Shown: one piece after another, positions 22,805 to 34,514 of the stretch | How the letters are laid out: each line of letters opens with the position of its first letter | How positions within the stretch are numbered: position 1 is the stretch's first letter | Source: Oxytricha trifallax | Taxonomy: Eukaryota > Ciliophora > Spirotrichea > Sporadotrichida > Oxytrichidae | Length of the DNA: 64,000 bases | Assembly (NCBI GenBank): GCA_000711775.1 | Contig: ARYC01001315.1 | Span: forward strand, 1 to 64,000 | Direction of reading: 5' to 3' | Translations under genes and position numbers: made by a program | The notes under the pieces: generated by a model | What the model was told of the DNA's origin: nothing | The model's database searches: none | Seen by the model: the letters and a program-made list of their open reading frames with translations, nothing else

Positions 22805-23060
22805 TGATTATTTCTCATCCTAATTATGAGGATATCAATCCAACCAATTCAAACTGCAATTCTACCAATGACTACAATTACTATTTTATTATTGAAATTA
22901 AAGAGTATGAAATAACTTATACCAGCTTGGCATGGGATGGAGATGAGAATGCTACAAAACAAAAGCATGATAAATACAACTAAAAGAGCAATTGTATGAA
23001 GATGGACATGAAGATATTTATTACGTGATTAAGTTGCCAGTAAAAGTAGAAGACTAATGT
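22805..23060 (+). CDS. Unidentified coding island
   Basis: ATG at 22802-22806 region opens MIISHPNYEDINPTNSNC, continuing YNYYFIIEIKEYEITYTSLA and WDGDENATKQ; a slip near 22985 leads into KEQLYEDGHEDIYYVIKLPV. Composition is clearly protein-like, acidic and Asn-rich. It lies directly 3' of the repeat-element tail. No family is recognised; probably a gene's first segment because of the start codon. Confidence 0.4.
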
Positions 23061-23746
23061 ATATATTAGTAATTAAGGCTAACTTAACAATTACTTTCTC
23101 ACAAGTAGTCTATTCTATATTAACAAAAAGAGGTATGCAAATTTAAACCTTCATATGATTATAAATTTATAACTTAAAATATCACGATTCCTTCCTTAAC
23201 TTCAAATATAGTAATCATTTAAGAAATATAATAATCATGAAGGTATAAATAGTCCAAGGATTAAGATAAAAAGACAAAATCTCTGAATCAATATTTATAA
23301 GATTAAGTTTTTAATCATTTAATGAAATTAACTACTAAATTAACAATAAGTCTAATAGAGGTGAGGTATAATAGATTAATATGAATTAGATGATGAATTT
23401 ATTAAATGTATTTTTATTAGGATTTATCATTATAAGTAGCAATATGTAGATATAGTATATATTGAAATCATGAATAACTAACACCAGAAATTTATGAATA
23501 AACTAAAATAGAATGGATCTTGCTTATAAATACTAATTGGTGGTATTATATAAACTACTTAAACAAATTTTATTAGATATAGTCATTTGTATATTTTAAA
23601 ATTATATAATAGAAAAAGACAAAAATGCTTCATTAAATATAATATAATGTATATAAAGTTAAAGTCAGGAAGAAAAAGTTTAAAAGAATAATCATTTCTG
23701 CTGTAATACGCCGATAATATCAACTTTATAGGAATTTATAACTAAA

Positions 23747-23950
23747 ATGAATAATTTCGACTTGAACATGAATATAAGTTTCGCCATTAATACTTTTTGC
23801 CAAGGTAGAAATATGAAAAGAGGAATGCCAAGTGAACAAGAGATAGAGGAATAAGAAAATAACAATGAATACTGTCATTTCATCAAAACTAAGGAGAGAA
23901 ATATCTGTAGATTCAATAACCTTAGATAAATAGAAGACAAATTGTAAGTT
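23747..23950 (+). CDS. Unidentified N-terminal coding island
   Basis: ATG at 23747 opens about 67 codons: MNNFDLNMNISFAINTFCQG, KRGMPSEQEIEEQENNNEY, then CHFIKTKERNICRFNNLRQI. It is acidic in the middle, with a C-x-H...C spacing too loose to call a finger. It ends in AT-rich DNA where an eliminated sequence may begin. No family recognised. Confidence 0.4.
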
Positions 23951-23959
23951 TTAAAATAT

Positions 23960-25100
23960 TATAAAACACTTGATATAAAGTAAATTTACAACACAATATT
24001 TGAAATTCTGAATAACATCATGTTTTAATATTATTAATAATATTATAGTCATTGAAACTCAGTATTTTACTAAATTAAAAATACAAGATTATGATAACTA
24101 ACATAATACCATAGGTAAAAGATTAGTAATTTTAACTAAATTTAAGCTTGAAATAATAGAAAAGAAAAGCTTTATTCTTTATCAGTCGTGTTGAATATAT
24201 ATATATAAATTTATCATAGATTAAAATAATCAAATATATTAATTCAATGTCATAAAAAATTGCTATTGTGGAAAGTATAAAAATCAATAAACATATCTTA
24301 ATAAAGCAAGTATAGTGATATTTTTGGAAACCTTCAATTTTATAAGTTACAATAAAAAAAATATGTTAATTATTGTGGATTTTGAAACTTTTTCTATAGG
24401 GTAATATTCATTTATTATGAGGTTCCTTGAAATGCCAATTTTGTTTAATTAACTTAATTTACTTCTAAATATAAGTAATATAAGCCAAATTTGAATTAAA
24501 TATTATTTTTGATATCTGGTTTCATTTAATTTATGAATTCAATTAATATATTAAATCTATCTATTAACTTTAGACTTTATTATTATAAAATTATAGCTAT
24601 ATAAATATTATTATCACATTCTAATTATGACTCCAAATAAAAATAAATAATAATACAAACTATAATTTTAAATATATATAAAAAAGCACCTACATATTAA
24701 GAAAGTTACAATCGAAATTTTACACTCACTCCAAAATAATATAATCTCAAACTAAAAACTTATATATTAATTTTTAATTTAAATGTAGAATGCAAATAAT
24801 TACTTTTAAATATATAATTTTGATAATTGAATTGATTTTCATTAAAATTCTCTACAAACTAACATTAATTAATTAAAAATATACAACTTCAAAGTTTAAT
24901 TTTTAAAATAAAAAACTTATTAAGCTAACAAAATTAAGATAACTAGTTAATATAAAACTAGTTAATAATGACATTTAAAATTAAATCATAAATTGTAGGA
25001 TTCAGATTTAAGAGAAGATCAATTTTTGTACAGATATTTATACAAACGAAAGAATTAAATAGATAGATAGAGATAGATAATAACTTCAGGTAAGCAGATA
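23960..25100. other. AT-rich filler, no gene seen
   Basis: Over 80% AT with homopolymer runs. A short AGATAGATAG run at 25060-25080 precedes the 3' end of the minus-strand gene; a similar run precedes its relative at 43.3 kb. Confidence 0.45.
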
Positions 25101-25107
25101 AATTTAA

Positions 25108-26698
25108 TCAAGCATTGAGAATAAAGACTGATACAATTTAGTTGTGGTTCATTACTTAATCCATATTTTTCTGTGTTTCCTCTTCGTCTGGAGCTAGTGA
25201 TTCATATTTGTCATTCTTTAACTCCATTTCAATTCCCCCTTGTAGTTTGCTCTCAACAGCCTAGTCGTCAGGAACGGTTGGTATTTTTGCTGGAACCAAG
25301 CTTTTAATCATAGCTTTTGCTTCTTTGTTTGAGTTTGATCTCGGATTACCTTGCTTGTGTCCACTCTTTTCGTTGTAGAGGTACACTTCAATTTCTGTGA
25401 TATTTCTGTCGTTTTCACAGAATTACCCTTAGTCTTCTTCCTCAACGTGCTAGTCCAGTAAAGCGCTCTTGAAGTCTTTATGGACTAAGTCTTCCCATGT
25501 ATCTAATTTGGTCAGATCCATCATCTCCGTATCTATCTCGTTGTCAATTAGTGACCATAGATTTTGGTTCCTTGTCTCATCGTTGGCTTCCACTTCTTTT
25601 AATTGGCTTTCCTGATTTTCCAATCTCCATCTTCATGTACCCCCTCCATGTTGTAGGTTAGGTAGTATCTTTGCATATTAAGCCAGTCTTTGGCAAAAAT
25701 TTGAAAGATTGATTTTCCGGGGATTTCGTAGGTTTGGTGGTTTGCTATTAGAATTGCTAGTAGACCGCAATCTTCTGGGTCTCTTGTTTGATTGGTCTCT
25801 TTTTGTATGTTTATTCTGTTCGTTTGGAATTCTTTCCACATTGTACCAGCCATCATCTCGTTTAGTTGTTTAATGTGCTTCTGGATTACTTCGAGGCTCC
25901 CAACTTGTATTTAAGTGTCATATATCTCTGTTTCTCCTAAGTTTTTAGCTTTCCTCATTATTATACAATTCATGCAGTTTTTAATTGAACTTTGACAGCA
26001 AACTGGAATGATTAGAGCTGTAGTATTGTCTTGGTTTCTCCAATATTTGCAATTCTCTAGTTTGCAGTTAATTGATCCAATGCATTTATCGAGTTAGCTA
26101 ATTCCTCTATCATTAATGCTTATGGGTGGTAAGTTGACTTGTGATGTTTTGTCTTCCTTAAATTGGACTTCTTCTATCTGTCGCATACACACTTCTAAGG
26201 TTTCTGCTTTGATGTGTCTTCCTGGCATCAATTCATTATGTATCCATTCCTTATTGATATCTTTCCATTGCTATTTTTATTTCTCTATCTACTGATCGTT
26301 CTCTCTGGTCCCTCTCTTCTTGGCCTCTTTCCTATCCTTAAGTCTCCTCACTAGTGCTTTTACTATCTTGCTTCTGGTGCTTGGATAGCACACTATGGTA
26401 ATCATTCTCGTTATTTGTGGGGACCACCCCTTCTTGATATGAATTATCTTGTCAAAGCCCTACTATTAAACCTCCGAAATATCATTAAGTTGCTTCATTT
26501 CCATTTAGTCACCCTGGGAGCAAGTTGTTCCATCCTCGTGTATGTCAAAGTATTATCTCTGCGGCTGTGATTCGTTGATTTTCTTAATTGGGTTAGTACT
26601 CCCTATTTTAAGTTTGCTCTTGAAATCCATTTGCCTGTTCAATGGAGTTCTCTCCGATCTGTCTCCCTTGAATCCAAGTGTCTCAAAGAATTAAATAT
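25108..26698 (-). CDS. Large gene of unknown family (type copy)
   Basis: With TAA/TAG as Gln the minus strand is open from about 26698 to TGA 25108-25110, some 530 codons with a single one-base slip near 25622. No initiator Met is visible upstream; the first in-frame Met is near 26632 (RQMDFKSKLKIG), so the true N terminus may be in another segment. Visible parts: a Gln/Lys-rich basic region (RRLKDRKEAKKRGTREND), a Cys cluster (CKYW...CCQSS...CMNC), the segment SIFQIFAKDWLNMQRYYLTY, and an acidic C-terminal third. A decayed relative lies at 43.3-45.3 kb with matching blocks in order, so this is a dispersed family, perhaps carried by a germline mobile element. Function unknown. Confidence 0.65.
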
Positions 26699-26709
26699 TT
26701 GAAGTAAAA

Positions 26710-27980
26710 TATTATTATTAAAAAAGAATAGTTAATATTATTTGTTTCTATATGAAAATTATTGTTTTTTTAAAAGCATCATCCTTAAAGATATTTCAAA
26801 TGGAAGTAATATTCTAATACTTAATTAATAACATAGTTAATTTCACAGTCCTAGTTAAATATATAGATTTTATATTAATTGCATATAATTCAAGTAAAAT
26901 CTATTATAAAATGTCTTTAAATTATCATATATCGTTAAATGGTATTAAATAAACTGGCAGATTAATAATGGATTATATAAGAGCAGGACCTGCATATTTA
27001 CGTGTTTTTAAAGCAAAATATCAGAAGCCTATTTTCTTTTTTTAACCCTTAAAATTTACTATGAAAATAACAGATATGTATACCATTTATATCATGGAGC
27101 AGTAGTAGATAAATCAATTATATTAAAATACAATAATGTTGAAAACCTTTTGGTCTTGCATTTTAAAAAATTGTTTTTAAATATAATTAATGAAATTCAT
27201 AATCAATGATAATTTTTTGTTAAAATAAATAGTGAAACTTGAATAATTATTAATGTTTAACAATTTAATATTTATGAATCAAATAATTATATAATTTTTT
27301 TGCTAAATACAATTATAAATAATTGACTAATTTAATAAAACAAGAAATCATTATATTTCATTAAAAATTTTAATAAGTTTAAACTTTCTATCAATAAGTT
27401 TACTAATTTTAAAGTTAAATTATTCATTAATTTATTATAAAAACGGAAATCTTATTTGTGTTAATATTTTATAACGATTAAGTAATTTAAGTATCATTAA
27501 AAATATTTACTAAATGGAGAAATAAATGTTTGAGAAATTCAATAATATCAAACTTCTGTATTGCTATGTAAATAAAAATTTTGTTTTTAATATAGTTAGA
27601 AGAGGATTAGTTCACGGAGATAATGAAAAAATTTCAGCTTACAAATTAAATATTTTGCATATTTTTTTATTTATGAAGAAGCTCCAACTACTTATATTAG
27701 TGATATAAAATAATCACCTTAATCATTACTATTAATAGCCAATTTCAAAAAAGAAATTTAGTTTATAGGAAATAAAAGAGTAAATTTAATTCAAATAGGA
27801 GTTTTTGAAAAAGTTAATTTAAATTCAAATTAATTAATATAATTATAGATATTTGGTTGCTAGTTGATTTGTGATAGTAGCCCTATATATATATATTAGT
27901 ACCCTTGTGATTTAATGAGAAGCAACCAAATTTAAAAGCCTAGTATTTAAGACTTTTAATATATTAAATCATTCTTAAAT
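26710..27980. other. AT-rich filler with a weak ORF
   Basis: Mostly over 80% AT. A plus-strand frame from ATG 27526 (MFEKFNNIKLLYCYVNKNF) is open about 95 codons under the ciliate code but has no recognisable features; I leave it uncalled. Confidence 0.35.
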
Positions 27981-28004
27981 TATATTCCTAACTGCCACTA
28001 ATGG

Positions 28005-28995
28005 TGACTCCAATATCTCAGCCTAAACAGCCCTAGTGAAGAAGACTGCATGTGTGTTCTCGAGCTAATCCAGTGCTGCGACTGCTGATCATGGTGGGAC
28101 AGGAAGGTCTACATCAGGCCATGGTGTGGATTTGGAACAAAATCATCACATAGAAGTACTCACCCTTGATTGTCACTCCATTGCAAGCATCAACATCGCA
28201 TGGCAGCCATAGAGCACCAGTGGCTTTGTAGAGCCCAATGATAAGGTGACCATCTCTTGCAAGACCGGCAATGCTTGTGACCCTGTGGGCAGTTGGAAGA
28301 TTGGTGTTAGCGTATGTCAAGGAGTCCTTGGTGCATTGGGTGTTGGAAGAGCATGATGAAGCAACTCCATTTGCGCTGAGACCGTTGGTATAAGCGCAGG
28401 GACTGAATGAGTAGTAGTGATAGAAATTCTAATATTTGCTGCTTCCTAAACATTGATCAACTTCTACTCTCTTGGCATCTGAGCCTGTTCCCTTTGGTGC
28501 GAAGATGTCGTATAAGTGCTCCGAAATGCCAGACTGGATGGGAACCCCATTGGTTGAGACGCCAACGAGCGCAGAGCGCACTGTATGCTACATTAAGATT
28601 ACTCTTCTCCCCTATTAGTAAGAGCACTCCATCTTTATTGAATTCCTTTGTATAGTGGAGGAATCCGCAATAGCGTCCAGCACAGCAAGATAGAGGAAAG
28701 GGCTCCGGGCAGAGAGGAAAAGCCTATTAGGCTTGGGAGATTTGCAGCTTTAAGATTAACTTCATCAGCATCATCGTTACCATTACCAAGGAAATGCGCC
28801 CCAAAGCGCTCGCTCAATGCAATAGGGTGGTCCACAAAATGAAGATGCTTAGATATCTCGGCCCCTGGAATAGATGTCTGAGTCGGAGACTCCATTTCCG
28901 CAGATCAAAACATGGAGAATCACGTGGTGCTCTTGGCCACCACCCCAGTCGAGCATTCGCCCCTTAATTAGTTTGCAATACTGCTTTTGGAAAAA
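28005..28995 (-). pseudogene. YHYH-domain-like gene (copy 5), best preserved
   Basis: Minus strand. The longest open part (about 28650 to 28115) reads HTVRSALVGVSTNGVPIQSG, YDIFAPKGTGSDAKRVEVDQ, CLGSSKYQNFYHYYSFSPC, SIAGLARDGHLIIGLYKATG and ALWLPCDVDACNGVTIKGEY. The order NGVPI - KRVEVDxCLG - F/YYHYYSxSPC - DGxxIxGxYKAxGxLWxPCDVDxCNG is that of ciliate YHYH-domain proteins, probably secreted or vacuolar, function unknown. The N-terminal third is in two other frames (SKHLHFVDHPIALSERF; CGNGVSDSDIYSRGRD), so at least two slips interrupt it. The usual C-terminal CWG end is not seen. It is convergent with the carboxypeptidase segment that begins at its N-terminal side. Confidence 0.65.
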
Positions 28996-29013
28996 TACCT
29001 AGATTCCCTATGT

Positions 29014-29491
29014 TGACGAGAGTGAACTCAAGGACGACATTCATTGCGGTACTTAAGATGGTCCACTTCTTGGCTATTTCAACAAAGCCAGCGTTGGGAT
29101 TTCATTGAAAATCGATGCTGCAGTCACACACTTTGAGCTTTGCACAACAAATCCAGCACTTTACTACACATTCAGCAGAGAAGCAACACTCAGCTTCTAT
29201 CAAGAATTGACTCAGACAGGCAAATACAGAATATTGAAGTAATCAGGCGACTCTAATGGCGTCTTCCCCACTTTAGGCACTCAAATCTGGATCAGAGAGC
29301 TTAAACTTAAGACCATCGTTGCATGGAAATCATGGCCAGTTGGCGACTAAACATCAGGATACGTGACTGAACACGAGGCCGACAATTTCACTTTTGCTAC
29401 AATTCATGGTGCTGGTCATATGGCTCCACAATGGAAGAGAAAGGAGATCTACCATGTTATCTTCACATTCCTTGCAGTTGGACACCTTTGA
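29014..29491 (+). CDS. Serine carboxypeptidase (S10), C-terminal segment
   Basis: The plus strand is open about 155 codons to TGA 29489-29491. It reads VDESELKDDIHCGTQDGPLL then GYFNKASVGISLKI (the family's Y-N-x-x-V region), RILKQSGDSNGVFPTLGTQI containing the catalytic Asp of the SGDxD/N motif, and TIHGAGHMAPQWKR with the catalytic His. Family S10 enzymes remove C-terminal residues in acidic compartments; the catalytic Ser (GESYAG) lies further N-terminal and is absent here, so this is one macronuclear-destined segment or a truncated copy. TAA is used twice as Gln. No frame slip was found, in contrast to its neighbours, which suggests a functional segment. Confidence 0.85.
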
Positions 29492-29494
29492 AGT

Positions 29495-31400
29495 ATTATC
29501 ACAAACAATCAGATAATATAACCATCTATCTATTTCAATTTAATCAATTTAAGTCTTCTCCCTATTCTTCAAATTCTTTTAGCTTAAAATAGTTTAACTG
29601 AAATTACTTAAAATGATTAACAATTTTTAGAAATTAAAGATATGAAGCTAATCCAAATAGTTAAGGAGGTTTAGTTCAATAAATAAGCTTTGACTTAAAT
29701 CATTACTTTATAAAAACACGTGTTTACAATTACATATTAATAAAATATGAATTTTTAAATGTTGCTTGACATCTTTGTATTCTACTTTGTATCTTGATCA
29801 ATCTTAATTGATGAAGTCTTTTCCTCTTCTTTATCTCTTCCTTCCTATTTTTACTCTAACTAGAATCTATTTTTTACAAATTAAATTTCGATTTCATTTT
29901 GACTAACAAATGTTAAATTTTCCATTAAAGTATCATATCATCAAAAATAATGAATTTTTTAAGCTTAGACAATGGTTTCTTTTCAATAAAACTTTATTAT
30001 CAATAGTTTATATCTTTATATTTATATTTAAACAAGTAGGATAATTTAATCATCTTACGACTATTGAATAAGGGCAGAATTTCTTTAGCAGTGTGAAGCA
30101 TTGAGATAAAATCAAAGAATTTGCCAAGTTGTATTAATTAATACATATGTGGGATTTGGCCTAATAAATTAAAAGAATTTAATTAAATGCAACTTATAAA
30201 ACTTTGAGCATAAAATGATATAATCTATTGATGATGAAGCTTAAAAGCAAAGTCATTTCAACATACGAAAACATTAACTATTGCAGCTATCGATGTAAAC
30301 TTTTATGCAACTCTTTACTATTTTGCTATTTAGTTTCATACCATTTATGAAAATTCTGTAGAGAAAGGCAGCAGGTTTAGTGTCAGGTTAAAGTCAACAT
30401 AATTAAAATGAGAGAATTAAGCAACTTAGAGTAAATTTCTCAATTTACATAAACTGATAAACTTAATTTAACCTCCTATGGAGGGGGGACTGCAATCATT
30501 AGTAATTACTTTTCTTCGTTATCTAAAGGGGTAGTTTAGTGAGAAAAAATTGGACTTTTACGAGTTCCCACTCATTGAAACCACCAAATAATAAGTGCAT
30601 AGTACCCATACAGTTATTACTCTTTAATAAATATGATTTATAAAATATTAAGCATGAAGTATTAGACTTCATTTCTATCTTAATTAGAATTTCTAAACTA
30701 GTCAAGTTATTTAAACCATACTTAATTGCTTAATATATCATTTCTATGTTTTTATAATTATATCTAAGGGTTTTCAATCCTTTGATTTGATTTTCTTTTA
30801 TGTTTTCCATATTTAATAAATTATTCAAATTATTAACTTTAATACTTAAAACAATTAAAATATGAATTTCCGTATAATTTAAAAGTATAGAATATCTTAA
30901 TAATCTATAACTATTGTTGATTAATATATATACATTTTATAATGAGAGCATATAGTATATACAAATTCATTAATTGATAAAATAGAGTGACTTATTTGGA
31001 ATAACGATATACTATTTTACATTCTAAGTAAAACATTAAATAAATAAACTTAATTTTAGGTGAAAATTAATAATTTATGTTCTTATATAAAACCCCATTG
31101 ATAAATTAAAAAGGTAACATAAAGGTGACAAAAGGTAACATTGAATCTTTAGTAATCAACAAATAGCACAATTAATGATAAATTTTTATTATAATTTTAA
31201 TAAGTTTACAATTAAACACAACGAATTAAATATATAAAATAGATACTCTCAATCTAAAGGAAACTAATCAACCCTGCTATATCAATGAACGATATTGAAT
31301 CAGAACATACCTCCCTTAGACAGTAATATAATACAAGATGATTAGAAGTACATGACCAGAACTAATTGCTTTCAGTAGCGACAATAATGGGCCAGTACTA
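29495..31400. other. AT-rich filler, no gene seen
   Basis: AT-rich throughout. At 31086-31093 there is AAAACCCC, like the ends of the TBE and miniature elements, but no partner end was found nearby. Confidence 0.45.
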
Positions 31401-31439
31401 CCAGCGGAGAGCCCTCCAGGTGGAAGTAGGGGAAGAGGA

Positions 31440-32310
31440 GAGTAGAGACATAGATGTATGTACCTTCGATTATCAAACCGTTGCAAGCATCAACATCACA
31501 TGGCTTCCATAGAGCATCAGTGGCTTAGTAGAGCCCAATGATAAAGTGACCATCTCTTGCAAGACCGTCAATACTTGTGACCCTTTAAGCAGCTGAAAGA
31601 TTAGTTTAAGCGTATGTCCAGTAATCCTTAGTGCATTTGGTACTGGAAGAGCATGTAGCAGCTACTCCATTTGCGCTGACACTGTTGGTATAAACTCAGA
31701 GACTGAATGAGCAGTAGTGATAGAAAGTCTAATTTTCTCTGCTTCCTTAAAATTGATCAACTTCTACTCTTTAGCATCTGACCTGCTTCCTTTGGTGCAA
31801 AGAAGTCGTATAAGTGGTTTGAAGTGCCAGAGTGGATGGGAACCCCATTGGTTAAGACGCCAACGAGTGCAGCGCACACGGTATATTACTTTAAGATTCC
31901 TCTGCTTCCCCATTAGTAAGAGCACTCCATCTTTATTGAACCCCTTTAGACAGTTACCGCCCTGGAGCCCCACACAGCAAGATAAAGTAAAGCTCTCTGG
32001 GCAATGATAATAGGTTCAACAGGCGAGATAGATTTGCAAGTTTAAGATTAATTTGATCATCATTATCTTTACAATAACTAAGGAAATATGCCTCAAAGCG
32101 CTCGCTCAATACCATAGGGTGGTCCGCAAAATAAAGATAACTTCTTATCTCGGCCCCCTATATAGATGTCGAATTCGAAGATCCCATCTCCGTAGATAAA
32201 AACATGGAGAATCGAGTGGTGCCCCTGGCCACCCCAGTCGAAGATTTTCCCGTGACTTCCTCTGCAATACTGGTTTGACAAAAATGCCGAGAAGCCCAAT
32301 GTGGAGACCA
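31440..32310 (-). pseudogene. YHYH-domain-like gene (copy 6)
   Basis: Minus strand, collinear with the 28-kb copy and of similar length. Conserved pieces include LTNGVPIHSGTSNHLYDFFA near 31800-31860, SIDGLARDGHFIIGLYQATD and ALWKPCDVDACNGLIIEGTY near 31480-31580, and C-terminal YIYVSTLLFPYF. The N-terminal block reads FDWGGQGHHSILHVFIYGDG near 32200-32260. The W-PCDVDACNG tail is intact, but frame slips separate the blocks. It is the second member of a direct repeat with the copy at 28 kb, separated by the carboxypeptidase segment and AT-rich DNA. Confidence 0.65.
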
Positions 32311-32665
32311 GACTCCAGCTGATGAGTAAGTCAAGGGGTAAAGGAGAGACTCGTGAATGGGGGTGTTATTTAGGAGGAAAAGTTTGAGAGGCACGAGAGA
32401 GAGAGAGACGAAACGATGGCAACTTCAGAAGAGGAAGCAGGGCTGGCTGCAGAGGGTGCAGAGGTGGCAGAGATGGCTTCAGAGGACAAGACGAAGATGG
32501 CATATGCCTTGGGGGTAGACCAAAAAGAGATAGATTAGAGAGTCACAATACGGTGGAGAGACCAGCAATGTAGATATCGCAGGAGGCAGAGGAGGAGCTC
32601 GGAAAGATTTTGATGACAAAAAAGCCAAGGAGATTGTAAGACTGAGGAGACATGCCGAATGAAAA
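32310..32665 (+). CDS. RGG-rich coding island
   Basis: A GC-rich island. One frame reads VKERLVNGGVIQEEKFERHE into a Glu-rich stretch; a second reads NFRRGSRAGCRGCRGGRDG, GFRGQDEDGICLGGRP and RDRLESHNTVERP; a third ends GGRGGARKDFDDKKAKEIV. Taken together these look like one Arg/Gly-rich RNA-binding protein shifted by one-base slips; RGG boxes flanked by such sequence occur in the SERBP1/Stm1 (HABP4) ribosome-associated family, a tentative comparison. It lies just upstream of, and divergent from, the YHYH-like copy 6. Confidence 0.4.
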
Positions 32666-32719
32666 GATTGTTGAGAGAACAAATGGAAGACTAATAACAA
32701 TAATAATAATCAGCAACTA

Positions 32720-34500
32720 AATCAACAAAGTAACAATAGAATGTGAATAAAAGTAAATTAAGTATCTATAATAAGATTGTTCATATAAATTTGCTCGATG
32801 ATTAAGACTATTTAAATGATTAAACTGGTTTTGCATTTGATTTTCTTTTTCACCAATTTTTACAATATTTAATTAAAACAGACATATAGGTTAAGAATCA
32901 ATGTAATATGGAGTTATTGTTTATATTAATAAAATTAAAAATAATTATATTATAATGTAAATAACAATTTTTATGTGATCAAGTAATTGTATTTAAGATA
33001 AACTAAGCAATATAAAAGAAATAGTTTCTTATTCAACAAAATGTTATAATAACTATTAAATAAAATCAAAAATCAAATCATTCAGTAAACGAGAGGGTAG
33101 CTAACTGAGTAAAAATATTTTTTCTCACTATGCTCCCAATTCGAGAATGAAGTATTGTAATAATTGGTGTATTTCAGAGCAAATATATTGAATGAAATGG
33201 TAACGGATTTACTAAAATTTAACAAATTTCTCTCTAATATTTTTGAATAATTTAGATACAAAACGTCTATCTTGGTAAAAAAACGACCCAACCATTATTT
33301 TCATAATGAATCAGCATTAAAGGCGAGTATTTGAATTGAATTTAAATAATTATACTGGGATATGTCGTATTTAAATGATCGTAGATTCTAATGTTATCAG
33401 TCTCATAAATCTATATATTTTAATTATACAATATATCAATGCATCTTTCCTTTTTATGTTTAAAATTAATAATATTTAGAATAAATAAGGCTAAGCAACA
33501 ATGAAAATTTATCTTTATAATTTGCTAAATTCTACAATTTTAGCTGATTCTGTTAATAGTAACCCACATCTTAATGTATACATTGAAACTACATTAACTC
33601 CATCCACTTTAATATATAATAAGTAAGTTACCTAGAATTAATTTACTGTCGTAATTAACTGCTTTACTACATATTTAAACTTATTATATGCGCCAAACAT
33701 ATACAACTGATCGTAGACTTTAAATATAGAAATAGTTAAGTGTGGCTCGATAAACTCTGCAACTTCAATTAACTCATTAAAAACATTCATAGTGCAATAG
33801 AAATAAAACTCTTGCAGCTATAAAAGGGATATAATGATGGAGAAAGATGTTAAAATTGTTTAGACTCTTTTTTATTTAGATGCTAAATAAAATAGTGGTT
33901 CAAGTAATAACTTAACATGCAATCTAAATTACAATAATTATTTCAAGTTCAAAGAATTATTATATAACTAGAAAATATAAGTCATTGGTAGTTTTAATAA
34001 AACTCTAGGCTTTGAATTTTAAATTTAAAGTAACAACTCTCCAAATAATATATGGTTAAAAAGTATTATTAAAAAAATCAATGAAGCTTTGCTTTGTGAA
34101 TTTTATATCAATAATAATTTATTAGAATTACAAATTAGGATTTTATTATTCTTTAAATACTAATAAAAATAAACATTGAAAGTTCGATTTTTGGTATTTA
34201 TTTAAATAAAACTTCATTAATCAAAATAAAAATTCTAACTTTTTTATGATTGTAATTAGAGCTTATTCAATTAATTAGATAATCTTAATTGTTGAAATTA
34301 TTTAATTATCAATGTAACCTTAAACATTCTTAGTTTAATTACAACTCAACTAAATCTATGACTACGAGTTAATTCTACCTTGATATAAAAATAATAGAGT
34401 GTTAATATGCTATAAAACAATAATTAATGGAGTATATCACATTACGGATTTAATTGTAAAGCAAACTAAAATTAAAAACTTAAAAATAAGGCGTAATTAA
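32720..34500. other. AT-rich filler, no gene seen
   Basis: Over 75% AT. A minus-strand frame at 33082-33291 is low-complexity and has no recognisable feature. Confidence 0.45.
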
Positions 34501-34514
34501 ACAGTGGGAATAAG

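Noticed and set aside
25700..25790. DPEDCGLLAIL in the unknown gene looks like a Ulp1/C48 protease catalytic Cys motif
   Set aside because: The corresponding place in the relative at 44.3 kb lacks DCG, and no upstream His-Trp/Asp motifs were found.
28407..28842. Plus-strand ORFs over the 28-kb YHYH-like copy
   Set aside because: The minus strand carries the conserved, paralogue-supported blocks; the plus frames are shadows.
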